From positions 62,001-126,000 of the forward strand of contig NZ_CP011518.2 in the NCBI RefSeq assembly GCF_000972785.3: 64,000 nt of DNA. Reading direction: 5' to 3'. The DNA comes from Pandoraea oxalativorans. GTDB lineage: Bacteria > Pseudomonadota > Gammaproteobacteria > Burkholderiales > Burkholderiaceae. Under the pieces are notes generated by a model. That model saw only the letters and a program-made list of their open reading frames with translations, did not search any database and was not told the origin of the DNA. Made by a program: the position numbers and the translations under genes. Of this stretch, positions 9,950 through 20,059 are shown piece after piece; the stretch's first letter is position 1; the number at the start of each line of letters is the position of its first letter.

Positions 9950-10559
9950 GTTGCGGTTCGAGCGCGGGGTGTTCGTCCGCGACGCGACGATCCGCCGCGG
10001 TGCGACACGTTTGGCGCGGGCTTTGCCCACCGGGCCCAAGCGGCACGCCGCACGCCGCAAGCCCGGTGGCAGGTGGCACCGCGACGCGAGGGGCGTGAGC
10101 GGGTAGGGCGCAGCCTGCGCGGTGAGCCGTACTTGCAGCACCCGCCGTGGCGCGCCGTCGACGCGAATGGCGCGGAACTCGAGCTCCTGCTGCAGAAGCG
10201 GCGCGACAAGGCGGCCGCCAAGCGCTTCTTCAAGCGCGTGCCGCGCTCAAACCCGGCCGCACAAGCTCGTGACCGTCCCACGGTGCGGCGATGCGGCGGC
10301 CAAAGCCGAGCTCCCGGCGCCGGCCAATGTGAAGGCTGTGTTCGTCAAAGCCGCGGCCCGGCTCAATAACCGCGCGGAGAACCGCCATCCGCCTACGCGG
10401 GAGCGCGAGCGGCGCAGGCGCGGCTTTCGCGACCCGGCGCGCCCGCAAACCCGCCTGTCGAGCGTCGGGCCCATCCGGCAGCACTTCACACGCGAACGCC
10501 ATTGGCTGCGCGCGCCGCGCTTTCGCAAACCGCTCGCGGTGCTCCTGGCTCAAGGGCGT

Positions 10560-10560
<1 letters not shown>
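9950..10560 (+). pseudogene. IS6 family transposase remnant
   Basis: Frames on the plus strand spell out an IS6-type transposase in pieces: REIDALRFERGVFVRDATI, then WRAVDANGAELELLLQKRR with DKAAAKRFFKRV, KAVFVKAAARLNNRAENRH, PTRERERRRRGFRDP and IRQHFTRERHWLRA. At least two frameshifts and a changed catalytic context make it non-functional. The N-terminal HTH is absent. Terminal repeats were not identified. Confidence 0.75.
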
Positions 10561-11590
<1,030 letters not shown>

Positions 11591-11625
11591 ATGTATATAC
11601 ATACCATCCGTGCCCGAGAGCACGG
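11591..11625 (+). promoter_or_regulatory. Candidate operator/promoter of the restriction-modification cassette
   Basis: In an AT-rich patch, a perfect 12-base palindrome (ATGTATATACAT, 11591-11602) is followed by a second inverted repeat (CCGTGC...GCACGG, 11608-11625), ending ten bases before the ATG of the small regulator. Paired dyads at this spot are what controller proteins of restriction-modification systems bind. Autoregulation by the adjacent protein is inference. Confidence 0.45.
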
Positions 11626-11634
11626 TGCGCGGCG

Positions 11635-11952
11635 ATGACCTATACGGAATTCTTACGGCATGTTGGGAAGGCGGGGCTGACCGTTAAGGGCTTCGCGGAC
11701 TTGATCAAGATGAATTGTGTGTCGCTGAGCAACTGCGCGAAGAAGGACGAGGTTCCTTCCCATCTGGCGGTGATTGCCGCCCTGATGGGCGAAATGGCCG
11801 ATAAAGGTGTGGATTATCGGAGCGTAGTGGCCCGGATCGAGATCGCTCGAAAAAAGCCGCGTGGGGCGGGAAAGGAAGGTCGGTTTGGCGGAGACCCCGA
11901 GCGGGAGCTTGATTTTTTTAAGTCGGACACCGTGGAAGACCGGCATCAGTGA
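11635..11952 (+). CDS. Small XRE/HTH-like regulator of the restriction-modification cassette
   Basis: 105 residues. The segment GLTVKGFADLIKMNCVSLSN fits a helix-turn-helix, followed by KKDEVPSHLAVIAALMGEMA. The tail is basic then acidic (KKPRGAGKEGRFGG, then PERELDF). Proteins of this type commonly precede cytosine methyltransferase genes and act as controllers. Its stop codon overlaps the GTG start of the methyltransferase by four bases, indicating co-transcription and translational coupling. The upstream dyads are likely its own operator. The HTH call rests on recall of similar proteins, so it is moderately sure. Confidence 0.65.
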   Translation: MTYTEFLRHVGKAGLTVKGFADLIKMNCVSLSNCAKKDEVPSHLAVIAALMGEMADKGVDYRSVVARIEIARKKPRGAGKEGRFGGDPERELDFFKSDTVEDRHQ

Positions 11953-13118
11953 CGAGTCCACGCCATGGCCGCACCCATATGCCGGTTTCGGCGACAGAAC
12001 TGCCAATGAAAACGCCTAAGACGAAGCAACGACATATGCGACAAGACAAACTTCGCCTCATAGATCTGTTCTCCGGAGCGGGCGGTATGACGCTCGGTTT
12101 CACCGATGAACGATTCTGCGGAGGGTTTGAATGCGTTTTATCCGTCGATAATGACTCGGCCGCCATGGACACCCATAAAGCGGCTTACGCCGCCCCGGGC
12201 GTGGTGGGAAACATCGAAACGTGGCTGGAGTCCGATCCCGACGTGCCGCAGGCTGACATTGTCATCGGCGGCCCCCCGTGTCAAGGGTTTAGTCTCTTAA
12301 ATAAGAATCGGCAAGGCGACGGGCGGCGTGCGCTGTGGGAGCCGTATATGGATGTCGTCGCTCTGAGCGGCGCGAAAATGTTCGTCATGGAGAACGTCCC
12401 CGAATTGCTACGTTCCGGCGAGTTTGACGATATCGCAAAACGTGCCCAAAAAATGGGCTTTAGCCTGATTTACGACGTTGTGAATGCTGCCGACTACGGC
12501 GCGGCCCAGACCAGAAAGCGAGCGATCGTCATCGGATGGAAGCGCGGCGAAACCGAAGCCCCGACACTTCCCCAGCAAACCCACTCGAAGGACGGAGCGA
12601 ACGGTTTGCCCCGTTGGCGCGTGGTACGCGAGGTCATCGGTGAGTTGCCGGATCCGGAAGGCGTCGAAATTCGGGACTGCCGGCCGCCACTGAACCTCCA
12701 TTTCGGTAGAAGCCCGACGGAAGTCAGCCTCGCTCGCTATCGCGCTGTGCCGATAGGGGGCAACAGGTTTGATCTGCAGCGCAATGCACCGGAGATCACG
12801 CCCGCCTGCTGGATCCGAAAGACCTCCGGCGGCACCGATTTGTTCGGTCGACTGTGGTGGGACAGACCGAGTGTCACGATTAGGACCGAGTTTTTTAAGC
12901 CCGAGAAGGGCCGTTATTTGCATCCCGAAAAACACCGCCCGATTACGCATCGCGAGGCGGCTCGCATCATGGGTTTTCCGGACGATTTTCCGTTTCGCGG
13001 CTCCAAAGTCGAAATCGCTCGCCAGATTGGAAACGCCGTCCCCCCGCCGTTGGCGGCAGCGATTGCCAAGGTGGCGCTGAAAGCACTGTCCGCCAATCTG
13101 ATGATCGAGGCGGCGTAA
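11949..13118 (+). CDS. DNA (cytosine-5)-methyltransferase
   Basis: 389 residues from GTG 11949; ATGs at 12006 and 12036 are alternative starts without better ribosome-binding sites. Transfers methyl from S-adenosylmethionine to C5 of cytosine. The ordered motifs are present: I DLFSGAGGMTLGF (~39), IV GGPPCQGFS with the catalytic Cys (~105), VI ENVPE (~148), VIII QTRKRAIVIGW, IX region RE.ARIMGFP and X QIGNAVPPPLA (~364). The target-recognition region lies between VIII and IX. It overlaps the regulator gene by four bases and is followed after three bases by the Vsr-HNH gene, so the three form one operon. It is likely the modification half of a type II system. The recognition sequence cannot be read from the sequence. 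Confidence 0.92.
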   Translation: MTSPRHGRTHMPVSATELPMKTPKTKQRHMRQDKLRLIDLFSGAGGMTLGFTDERFCGGFECVLSVDNDSAAMDTHKAAYAAPGVVGNIETWLESDPDVPQADIVIGGPPCQGFSLLNKNRQGDGRRALWEPYMDVVALSGAKMFVMENVPELLRSGEFDDIAKRAQKMGFSLIYDVVNAADYGAAQTRKRAIVIGWKRGETEAPTLPQQTHSKDGANGLPRWRVVREVIGELPDPEGVEIRDCRPPLNLHFGRSPTEVSLARYRAVPIGGNRFDLQRNAPEITPACWIRKTSGGTDLFGRLWWDRPSVTIRTEFFKPEKGRYLHPEKHRPITHREAARIMGFPDDFPFRGSKVEIARQIGNAVPPPLAAAIAKVALKALSANLMIEAA

Positions 13119-13121
13119 GCC

Positions 13122-14480
13122 GTGGCCGACGTCCTGACACCGGCGCAGCGAAAGCGTTGCATGAGCCGTGTCAGGAACAGCAATACGGATATTGAGCTTA
13201 CCTTCCGTAAAGCGTTATGGTCGGCGGGGTTGCGCTACCGGCTAAATGTAAAATTGCCGGGCAAGCCGGATATCGTCTTCACCGGTCACAAACTTGCCGT
13301 ATTCGTTGACGGATGCTACTGGCACGGGTGTCCGGAGCATGGGCGGATACCGAAAACGAATGCGCGGTTTTGGCGTGACAAAATCCACAAGAACGTGGCA
13401 CGGGACAGTACCGTCACCACGATCCTGGGGGCGAACGGTTGGCGCGTACTTCGGTTTTGGCAGCATGAGCTCCAGCGTAATCTCGCAGAATGTGTTGCGC
13501 GAGTGCAGGCGTCGATCAAGCAAATAGACGATACAAAGAATATGGTACGACGCTCTCAACGGAAGGACCCCGAATCGCTCCGCAAGGCGCTTATCGTTCT
13601 TCTCACAAATTTTGAGGCTGAGCTAAAAAGAGATGACCTCCGCGGCAAGGTCGTCGCGCTCGTACCCGCTCACCACGGGCTCCGCGATCTGGGCAGCTCA
13701 CTGATCCTCGACGAAGCCGCGCCCAGCGCACGAGATCGGATCCTGTTGTATTTGACCAAGTATCCGCGTCAGATGATTGCGGGCGATGAACTCATGGTCA
13801 TCTCCGGTATCGGCGAATGGGCGCGACGTGTCCGCGAGTTGCGCGTAGAGCACGGCTGGAGCATTGCGTCAGGCGTAGCGATTAAGGAAATGCTCGAACA
13901 AGGCGAGCTCAAGCCGGAGGATCTCGCTGCCGGCAAATTGGACACGAACGATTACATGCTGCTTGACGAGCGGCAGGATCGAGACGCGGCGTTTCGGTGG
14001 AACACGGCCAACGATATTCGAAAAACGAAAGCCTCTGTACAGGACAAGATTCTGGAGTTTTTGAAGGCGAATGTCGGGAAACCCGTCACCGGCGAGGAGC
14101 TTCGCTATGTTGCAAACGACAAGACCGAGTGGGCGCGGCGCGTAAGAGAATTGAGGACAGAAGAGGGGTGGGCTGTCGCGACCCGGAATATGGGAAGACC
14201 GGAGCTCCCCATCGGCACCTATATCCTTGAGGATCTGCATCAAGCGCCCCCGCACGATCGGAGAATTCCCGACGATGTCAGGCGCGCTGTTTTGCGGCGC
14301 GATGGCTATACATGTCTTCATTGCGGATGGACTCCGTCCGAATGGAACAAGGCCGACCCCCGACATCTGGAACTTCACCATAAGGTTCAGCATGCACATG
14401 GCGGAAAGAATGACGAGGAGAACCTGATCACATTGTGCACCGTCTGTCATGATGTGGTTCACCGTGACGAGAAGGTGTAA
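13122..14480 (+). CDS. Vsr-like endonuclease fused to HNH nuclease (probable restriction enzyme)
   Basis: 452 residues, GTG start three bases after the methyltransferase stop. Residues ~1-135 are a Vsr-type (very short patch repair) domain: MSRVRNSNTDIEL, KPDIVF with the catalytic Asp, and the zinc site around DGCYWHGCPEH. The middle holds two copies of a ~45-residue module, each with GEEL/GDEL and EWARRVRELR..GW (about 205-250 and 318-362), probably DNA-binding winged-helix units. Residues ~395-448 are an HNH domain: RDGYTCLHCG, LELHHKVQHAHGG, NLITLCTVCHDVVH. A plain Vsr is ~150 residues and only repairs T:G mismatches. The two nuclease sites and the position after the methyltransferase suggest this is the restriction enzyme. 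Confidence 0.85.
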   Translation: MADVLTPAQRKRCMSRVRNSNTDIELTFRKALWSAGLRYRLNVKLPGKPDIVFTGHKLAVFVDGCYWHGCPEHGRIPKTNARFWRDKIHKNVARDSTVTTILGANGWRVLRFWQHELQRNLAECVARVQASIKQIDDTKNMVRRSQRKDPESLRKALIVLLTNFEAELKRDDLRGKVVALVPAHHGLRDLGSSLILDEAAPSARDRILLYLTKYPRQMIAGDELMVISGIGEWARRVRELRVEHGWSIASGVAIKEMLEQGELKPEDLAAGKLDTNDYMLLDERQDRDAAFRWNTANDIRKTKASVQDKILEFLKANVGKPVTGEELRYVANDKTEWARRVRELRTEEGWAVATRNMGRPELPIGTYILEDLHQAPPHDRRIPDDVRRAVLRRDGYTCLHCGWTPSEWNKADPRHLELHHKVQHAHGGKNDEENLITLCTVCHDVVHRDEKV

Positions 14481-14539
14481 TCCATTCCGTTAAACGGGGT
14501 CGTCTCCACATGCTTGTCCCCGATAGGTGTTCCCTTTTT

Positions 14540-16432
14540 TTAAGTGGACCCTGTCTCGGGGCTTCCGCTCACCACAGAAGATGAGTTCGTCGGTCGCTGA
14601 TCATTCATCTGGCTTCGATGATGGTCATCGGACCCCGGGGCGTTTTTCGCGGTGCGCGGAAGCTTCAGGAGCGCGGCGCGCAGAAGATCCAGGAAGGCCT
14701 GGCCCCGGAGCACATCCCCTTCGACGAAGGCGCTTCGCAGGTGGGGCCGCTTGGTGGGGATCAGCGCGGCCGCAGTGGACGCCAGGATGATGTCATACAT
14801 GCCGTCCTCTCGGTTCATCGCGCACCACTCGTCGCGCGTGCGCGGATGGAATTTATCGGAGGACACGAAGTCCTCGCCGTCATCCATGCGAAACGTATAC
14901 GCGCCAACGCTGAAGCGGTCGCCGTCAGGAAGGTTGGGCAGACACTGGTCGATAAGAGCGTTGATGTCTGCGATCATCTCGGCTTGGGGAGCTTGTTTTT
15001 CAAATGCGATCATGGCGCGGATCCAGCCCACCCGGACGTTGGCCGCTTCAGCTTGCTCGAGCAGTTGACCCCTTAGCGAAGCATCGTTTATTTCGGCTTG
15101 TGCGGCCGATTCGTAAGCCGGCGCGGCCCGCTTGTTGGCTTCTTCGGCCAGCTCGTAGGCGCGTATGGCCGGCGCCAGCCGACCCTCCTCCGTGTAGGCT
15201 TTTGCGGTTGCCAAGAAGATTTGTGCGGCCAGCTCGTGGGCTTGTGCGGCCAGTTGATACCGACCCCGCTCCGTGTAGATTTCCGCGGCCATCCGGCAGG
15301 CGTCTACAGCCGCATCGTACTGATCAGTTTGTCGGTAGGCTCGCGCGGCGGCCATGTAGGCTTTTGCGGCCTCCGTGTGCCGACCGGTCCGTCGGTAGGC
15401 TCGCGCCGCCGTCATGTAGGCTTTTGCCGCCTCCTTGTACTGACCGGCCCGCATGAAGGTGTCCGCGAGCGTCTCATAGGCTTTCGCCGCTTTGTCGCAT
15501 TTACCCGCCCCCATGTAGGTTTCGGCGGCCGCTTCGTACGCTTTTGCGGCCGACCCGTAATCACCGTTGTGCAAATAAATGCCCGCAGCCGTCTCATAGG
15601 CGCCTGCGGCCGCCCCCGGCAGTTCAGCCCACCGGTACGCTTGCCCGGCCCGTTCGTAGACGCTTGCGGCCAACGCGTCCTCGCCGATCCGCGCATAGAT
15701 TTGCGCAGCCATCTCGTAGGCTTCCGCGGCCTGCTTATAATCATTCGTCTTGGCGTACGCTTCTGCGGCCTTCACGTAGGCGTCTGCGGCGAACGCGTAG
15801 GCGTCTGCGGCCCGCGCGTCATCACCCGCCAGGGCGTAAGTTGCCGCGGCCATCCGGAAGGCTTTTGCCGCCAGGCTGTGACACCCCGCCTGCTGGTAGG
15901 CGCGCGCCGCGCACGCGTAGGCTTCCGCGGTCTGCAGCTCGCGGCCCGCCAAGAGCCCCTCGGCCACACTTTTTTCGTAATATAGGTGGCCGGCAAGACA
16001 CCACCTGTCTTGAGCCGTGAAGTATTTTGAAAACCCGGTGTCTTCCAAGTTTTGCTCAACGGTGCTTAGCAGCGCGTTTTTCGCCGTCTCCGAGAGGAGT
16101 CCAACCAGACTTTTTACGGCGTCCTCCTGGATGCCCGGAATCCAGAGCGTAGTCTGATTTTTTTTTTCGGCGAGTGAGCGCAGGACGAGGGTACCAAAGA
16201 CGTTCATAAACTTGGTTAGGCCACCGCCGTGAAAGGCCGAATCCCAGATGCGACTCGTCACTCCCATTTGGACGATGCTCTGATACGCGCGCTCAACCGC
16301 CTTCGGATCATCGAAGTTAAATTCGCGGTCGTCTTGCAGGTCCGAGATGGCTTGAAGGCATTCGGCGGACAAGAGAGGCTCGCACGAATAGCTGCGAATC
16401 GGGACGGGGGGGAGCGGAAGACCGGCAGGCAT
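14540..16432 (-). CDS. Helical-repeat putative effector with 20-residue repeats
   Basis: 630 residues from the ATG at 16432-16430, preceded by GAACGTTCTT as in its relatives. Residues ~1-165 are the shared N-terminal domain (SAFHGGGLTKF, WIPGIQED, FSKYFTAQDRW). Then come about twelve tandem 20-residue repeats, consensus AAKAYE.AA..Y...G.Y..., e.g. AAKAYEAAAETYMGAGKCDK. The regular Ala, Tyr and Gly spacing is that of alpha-SNAP or TPR solenoids. The C-terminal ~150 residues are non-repetitive (DINALIDQCLPNLPDGDRF, FRMDDGEDF) with no known motif. No signal peptide or membrane segment is visible. A role as a secreted protein-binding scaffold is inference. The repeats are also visible in the DNA as ~60-base units. 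Confidence 0.78.
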   Translation of the reverse strand: MPAGLPLPPVPIRSYSCEPLLSAECLQAISDLQDDREFNFDDPKAVERAYQSIVQMGVTSRIWDSAFHGGGLTKFMNVFGTLVLRSLAEKKNQTTLWIPGIQEDAVKSLVGLLSETAKNALLSTVEQNLEDTGFSKYFTAQDRWCLAGHLYYEKSVAEGLLAGRELQTAEAYACAARAYQQAGCHSLAAKAFRMAAATYALAGDDARAADAYAFAADAYVKAAEAYAKTNDYKQAAEAYEMAAQIYARIGEDALAASVYERAGQAYRWAELPGAAAGAYETAAGIYLHNGDYGSAAKAYEAAAETYMGAGKCDKAAKAYETLADTFMRAGQYKEAAKAYMTAARAYRRTGRHTEAAKAYMAAARAYRQTDQYDAAVDACRMAAEIYTERGRYQLAAQAHELAAQIFLATAKAYTEEGRLAPAIRAYELAEEANKRAAPAYESAAQAEINDASLRGQLLEQAEAANVRVGWIRAMIAFEKQAPQAEMIADINALIDQCLPNLPDGDRFSVGAYTFRMDDGEDFVSSDKFHPRTRDEWCAMNREDGMYDIILASTAAALIPTKRPHLRSAFVEGDVLRGQAFLDLLRAALLKLPRTAKNAPGSDDHHRSQMNDQRPTNSSSVVSGSPETGST

Positions 16433-16459
16433 AAGAACGTTCGATATTTTCAGGTGGTT

Positions 16460-16485
16460 TGTCGTGGTCAACTGTCGTGGTCAAC
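16460..16485 (-). repeat. Tandem 13-bp repeat upstream of the repeat-protein gene
   Basis: Two exact copies of TGTCGTGGTCAAC lie 28 bases upstream of the start at 16432. On the coding strand each copy contains TTGACC, a -35-like hexamer. It could be a regulator-binding site or a small duplication. Confidence 0.5.
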
Positions 16486-16502
16486 CCATTCCGGACACTG
16501 CG

Positions 16503-17090
16503 TTAAGCTTTTCTTGCGTTACCGTGCGCTTGCCTCGTTTTCACGCACGGCAACTCACGCCGCCGGAAGCCTCGTTTCGTCATCACACGGCGGGGGTACC
16601 CGATCGATAAATGGATGCGTCGGCGATTGTAAAAGCCTTCGATCCGGTCCCTCCCATCCCGTCTTGCTCGGGCTCGTGTTTCGTCGCGGCGTCGCGACGT
16701 CTGCTCGACTTTCAGCGTCTCGAAGACGCTCGCCATCGGCGCGTTGTCCCATAAGCACCTCCTCAATCAGAGGTGCTGCGACGACCGGTTGAATTCGCCC
16801 CGCACGCCGCGATCGCTATGCACCATCACGCCGCCGAGGCGGCCGACGTTGTGACCCCGCCTCCTTTTCACGTACCGCCAGTCATGCAGCGACCCACGTA
16901 GCCTCGTCGTCGACAGGGGAGCGAAAGTCGATTGAGGTGTGCTGCGTCGTCGATTGTAATAGCCTTCGATCCGGTCGACGATATCCCGGCGAGCCTGCGC
17001 TCGCGTTGCGTAGCGAACCCGATGGATTCTCTCGACTTTCAGGGGCTTGCGGAAGCTCTCCATCGGGCGTTGTCCCCCGCATTGGCGCGA
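16503..17090 (-). pseudogene. Two tandem IS3 family OrfB C-terminal remnants
   Basis: Two copies of the OrfB end occur one after another. At 16503-16770: DNAPMASVFETLKVEQ, then RDRIEGFYNRRRIHLSIGY. At 16870-17063: MESFRKPLKVERIH, YATRAQARRDIV, DRIEGYYNRRRS. Between them VMVHSDRGVRGEF is the second catalytic Asp block. The pieces are in different frames and each lacks the rest of the transposase. This reflects repeated insertion and deletion of related IS3 elements. Confidence 0.65.
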
Positions 17091-17094
17091 CGCC

Positions 17095-17620
17095 TCATGG
17101 AGATTGTCGCCCTAAATCCGGCTGCCGGCTTCCGGTATACTGCACCGCTCTGTCGGAATGTGGCAGCAGGCCCGGGGCCGGTTTGCGGTGCCACCACGCG
17201 CTGCGCAATGCCTGACTGACCAGGTTGGCGTCAAAACGTTCGGACATTGGCCCGCCCACGACCCGAGGGTTCGCCGGATCGAGAATCGCCGCCGGATACA
17301 GCCGGCCTTCGCCAGTCCTGACAAACACGATCTGACCAACGTGATCTGACCAACGTGATCTGACAAACGTGATATCGCTGACCCGGGCGCGATCGGGCCG
17401 CCCGCCGTCGAAACGCCGATCCAGCAGGTTCGGTGCGCCGTGCACACGGGCGTCGCATCCCTGCGTGCGGACATCGACCGCCCGACGATGCGCCGGCGTC
17501 TCAGGTCCGGAATCGCCGCCCGATACACCCCGCCTTCGTGCGTCGCCGGGTACGTGATATCTTCTTCTCTCCTTCCTTCACGCTTGATTCGGCCCCCCCC
17601 TACGTCGACGAAGGGCTCAG
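17095..17620 (-). pseudogene. IS3 family OrfB catalytic-core remnants (two copies)
   Basis: Two degenerate copies of the same block: ITYPATHEGGVYRAAIPDL.RRRIVGRSMS (around 17450-17560) and GRLYPAAILDPANPRVVGGPMSERFDANLVSQAL, followed by HSDRAVQYTG (17110-17310). These correspond to the first and second Asp regions of IS3 transposases. Frameshifts and a short tandem repeat at 17329-17370 separate them. Non-functional. Confidence 0.6.
17329..17370 (+). repeat. 14-bp tandem repeat, three units
   Basis: GATCTGACCAACGT repeated at 17329-17342, 17343-17356 and (one mismatch) 17357-17370, inside an IS3 remnant. A related partial copy precedes it. Confidence 0.85.
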
Positions 17621-17752
17621 GCCGGTCCGCCATGACTGACGTGGTTTGCGGGAGGGCAGGGTGGCGTCGCGTTCGATGCGGCGTGCCGTACGCACGCCGA
17701 TGCCGGTCTTGGCGGCCGCGACTTCCCGAGAATGCGGTTGGCGCTTGTTCAT
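17620..17752 (-). pseudogene. IS21 family IstA N-terminal remnant
   Basis: MNKRQPHSREVAAAKTGIGV followed by RTARRIERDATLPS is the N-terminal helix-turn-helix region of an IS21 IstA transposase. The rest of the gene is missing. Confidence 0.6.
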
Positions 17753-18178
17753 GTACGGATGAGCCTGTGGGTCGGGAATGCGGATTCCCGCCATGCGCCG
17801 GCCGCTTCTTCTTCGCGCTTCGATCAGCCCGTCCTGAAGCCCCGACCCGGCGCTGCCGGTGGCGCGTCGTCTCCGGCGGCCACGCTTACGATGCCCACGA
17901 CGCCTCGCCACCGGCCAAAACACGCGTCAACGACCGGCCAAGATAATTGTCGCCGCCCAATCGGAGGACGTAAATTTGGAAGGGAATTCCGGACATTGCG
18001 TCGCAAGATCGCATGTCCGCCTTGGTGCGGATCACTCCGCACAGTGTGTCGCGCTATTTTGCGTGCGCGCAAATATGCGTGAATTGTGTCGCGGCCCGAT
18101 CAGATCGGCCGCCTGTTGCGGAAGCGGGGAGGGTGACGGCGCCGGAACACGGCTTGCCTCCGTAGTCCGCGTCAGGCG

Positions 18179-18964
18179 CTATTTTTGGGGGCCGAGTGGT
18201 TTGCACATTCCGTCGAGGGTCTTTTTGATTCGCTCCGCGAAGGACTGATTGCGGGAGTCGTTGCTCCATATGGTCTCGTCCGGATCGGTCCCCAAGGCCA
18301 TCATGACCGAGGTAAAGGCTTCGGAGCACTCGCCATACGCTTGCAGCCGGTCGGCGAGATTGCGAGGCATGTACGGATAGGTCGCTTGTAACTCCGGCAG
18401 ATCGCCGCAGTCGTCCGAAACCGGGGCAGTTCCTTGTGCACGCCGCGCCGCATAACGGGCCACCAGGCATGAATCCGAGTATTTGAGGAGCGGCATGAGG
18501 CGCTCATCGACGACGGCGGTCACCGCCTTCTCGACGGCCTGCAGGCCCGGCGCCACATCGCGATTTTCCGCCTCTGTGCCGAGTCCGCCGCCCTGTTGGT
18601 ACAGAATGTAATCGGCCCCCGGAATCGTCGCATACGCGCGGGCGGCGGCTGCCTGATACAGCTTAAGTGCGCTCAGAAGCGCGTCTGGCGGCGTCTGGAT
18701 TCTGATCTCCGTTTCCAGGTGAGCCGCCGCTCCCTGATAGTCAAACAGCCATCGGTGCGTTTCCACGATTGCTGCGCGGCGTGCGGCAAGACGTGCACCG
18801 GCGTGTTCCCGTTCCGCGTTGAGCCGGTTATAAAGAAACGTGATTGTCGTGCCAACGATCGCCGTCATCACGAAACCAATCAGGCCCACAAGCAGCGGAT
18901 GGCGGCTCCAGTGACTGACGTTATTTTGTTTGACTGTGGCATCCGAGGAGCGGGTGTCGGTCAT
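18179..18964 (-). CDS. Hypothetical single-span membrane protein
   Basis: 261 residues; the ATG at 18964 has GGGAGA six bases upstream, a good start. After ~22 polar residues there is one hydrophobic helix (LLVGLIGFVMTAIVGTTITF), then a long charged coiled-coil-like helix (NRLNAEREHAGARLAARRAA). The remaining ~200 residues are mostly helical and soluble, with four Cys (SDSCLV, DDCGDL, GECSEA, DGMCKP). The topology suggests a short cytoplasmic N-tail and a large periplasmic domain. No family was recognised. It stands alone among IS debris. Confidence 0.7.
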   Translation of the reverse strand: MTDTRSSDATVKQNNVSHWSRHPLLVGLIGFVMTAIVGTTITFLYNRLNAEREHAGARLAARRAAIVETHRWLFDYQGAAAHLETEIRIQTPPDALLSALKLYQAAAARAYATIPGADYILYQQGGGLGTEAENRDVAPGLQAVEKAVTAVVDERLMPLLKYSDSCLVARYAARRAQGTAPVSDDCGDLPELQATYPYMPRNLADRLQAYGECSEAFTSVMMALGTDPDETIWSNDSRNQSFAERIKKTLDGMCKPLGPQK

Positions 18965-19439
18965 GCCATTCTCCCTATGCGGTTTGCGCGGCCTTAAGGT
19001 GTTGCCGGTCCTGCAGCGGCTCTGGCCGTAGCATACGTGCTGTGCATGATTGCGTCGAGCGACGGGTGCCCGATCGGCCCAAGTTCGCGGTGCCTGTCGA
19101 ATGGATTATTCCGCGGCCGCGCCTGTCCTGCCGGGCAATTTGACTCGCCCGCGGCGGCCTGCGGGCACCCATCGCGTGCAAGGCACCCACCACCGGACCC
19201 GGGTCGTCAAACGCATGGGCGTAGGGCTTGCGCGAAGACGGGTTTGGGCCGGCGACGAAGCTTCGTGCCGCGCGCTTGCGTCGCCGTACGGCGACTGCAG
19301 GGCCGCAACCGTTATGCCGGCGGCCGGCGGCCAGCTGATCGGCATTCGAAATGCTGCGCGCACCGCTCAACGAAGAAAAGGCCCACCAAGGGCAAGCGGT
19401 CCTCGTACTTTGACGAAAAATCCGCCGGGGACGTGTGGG

Positions 19440-19690
19440 CTGTTGATTTTCACCAAATGTTGACCGGGGGTGGGACTGAACCCACGGCCAATCCGTCAGG
19501 AAAGGGTTGGTTCGGGTACGGTGCGTTCTCGGCGCCTTCATCTGGCTCGGCAACTTGCCGGCGCGTTCGTATTTGCGTGCCGTCCGCTCGCTTATACCGG
19601 TCCTGGGCGCCGCCAACTTCCGGCTCGTTCCTTTGCGTCGTTCTTCCACCAACAATCTGATTTCTCCGGGTTGCTTCATGCGGCCTCCTT
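19440..19690 (-). pseudogene. IS21 family end plus IstA N-terminal remnant
   Basis: On the minus strand from ~19679: MKQPGEIRLLVEERRKG, then ISERTARKYERAGKLPSQ and RTHRTRTNPFLTDWPWV, the standard N-terminal region of IstA. Immediately after it the sequence jumps to TGTTGATTTTCACC (plus strand 19439-19452), which resembles an IS21 terminus. Most of istA and all of istB are deleted. Confidence 0.65.
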
Positions 19691-20059
19691 GCGGAAGCTG
19701 CACGATAAACAAGAGCCAGACCGAACTCGGCCCAGCCCTCTTCAACCGGCAGATCTAATTGTCGCCACCGGAATTTCTAATTGTCGCTGGACATTATGCC
19801 GCGCCTTTGTCGTAGACCGTATGAAAACTGTCACGTATTCGTCAGTAAAAGTGCCACTTACGACCAGCCTAACCGCACCGAACCGCTCACACCTCTGTGA
19901 ACCTTGCCGGGTGGGGCTTTGCGGGATGTGAAAGGATGGTGTCACCGTGCGCCTGAGCGATGGCGGAGATTTCACGGGCGTCAATGCCGGCGCTCGGTCA
20001 GCCGAAGTAGAGTTCAAAGTACCGACGCATAACGCCTTGCAGTGCTGTGCTTTCATCCA

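Noticed and set aside
13122..13520. Plain Vsr mismatch-repair endonuclease of a Dcm-type system
   Set aside because: The frame continues for another ~300 residues with two repeated modules and an HNH domain, and the gene directly follows its methyltransferase in an operon.
14540..16000. Tandem DNA repeats as a possible TALE-like (Bat) array, since such proteins occur in Mycetohabitans
   Set aside because: The repeat unit is ~20 residues, Ala/Tyr/Gly-patterned, not the ~33-residue TALE/Bat unit with variable di-residues.
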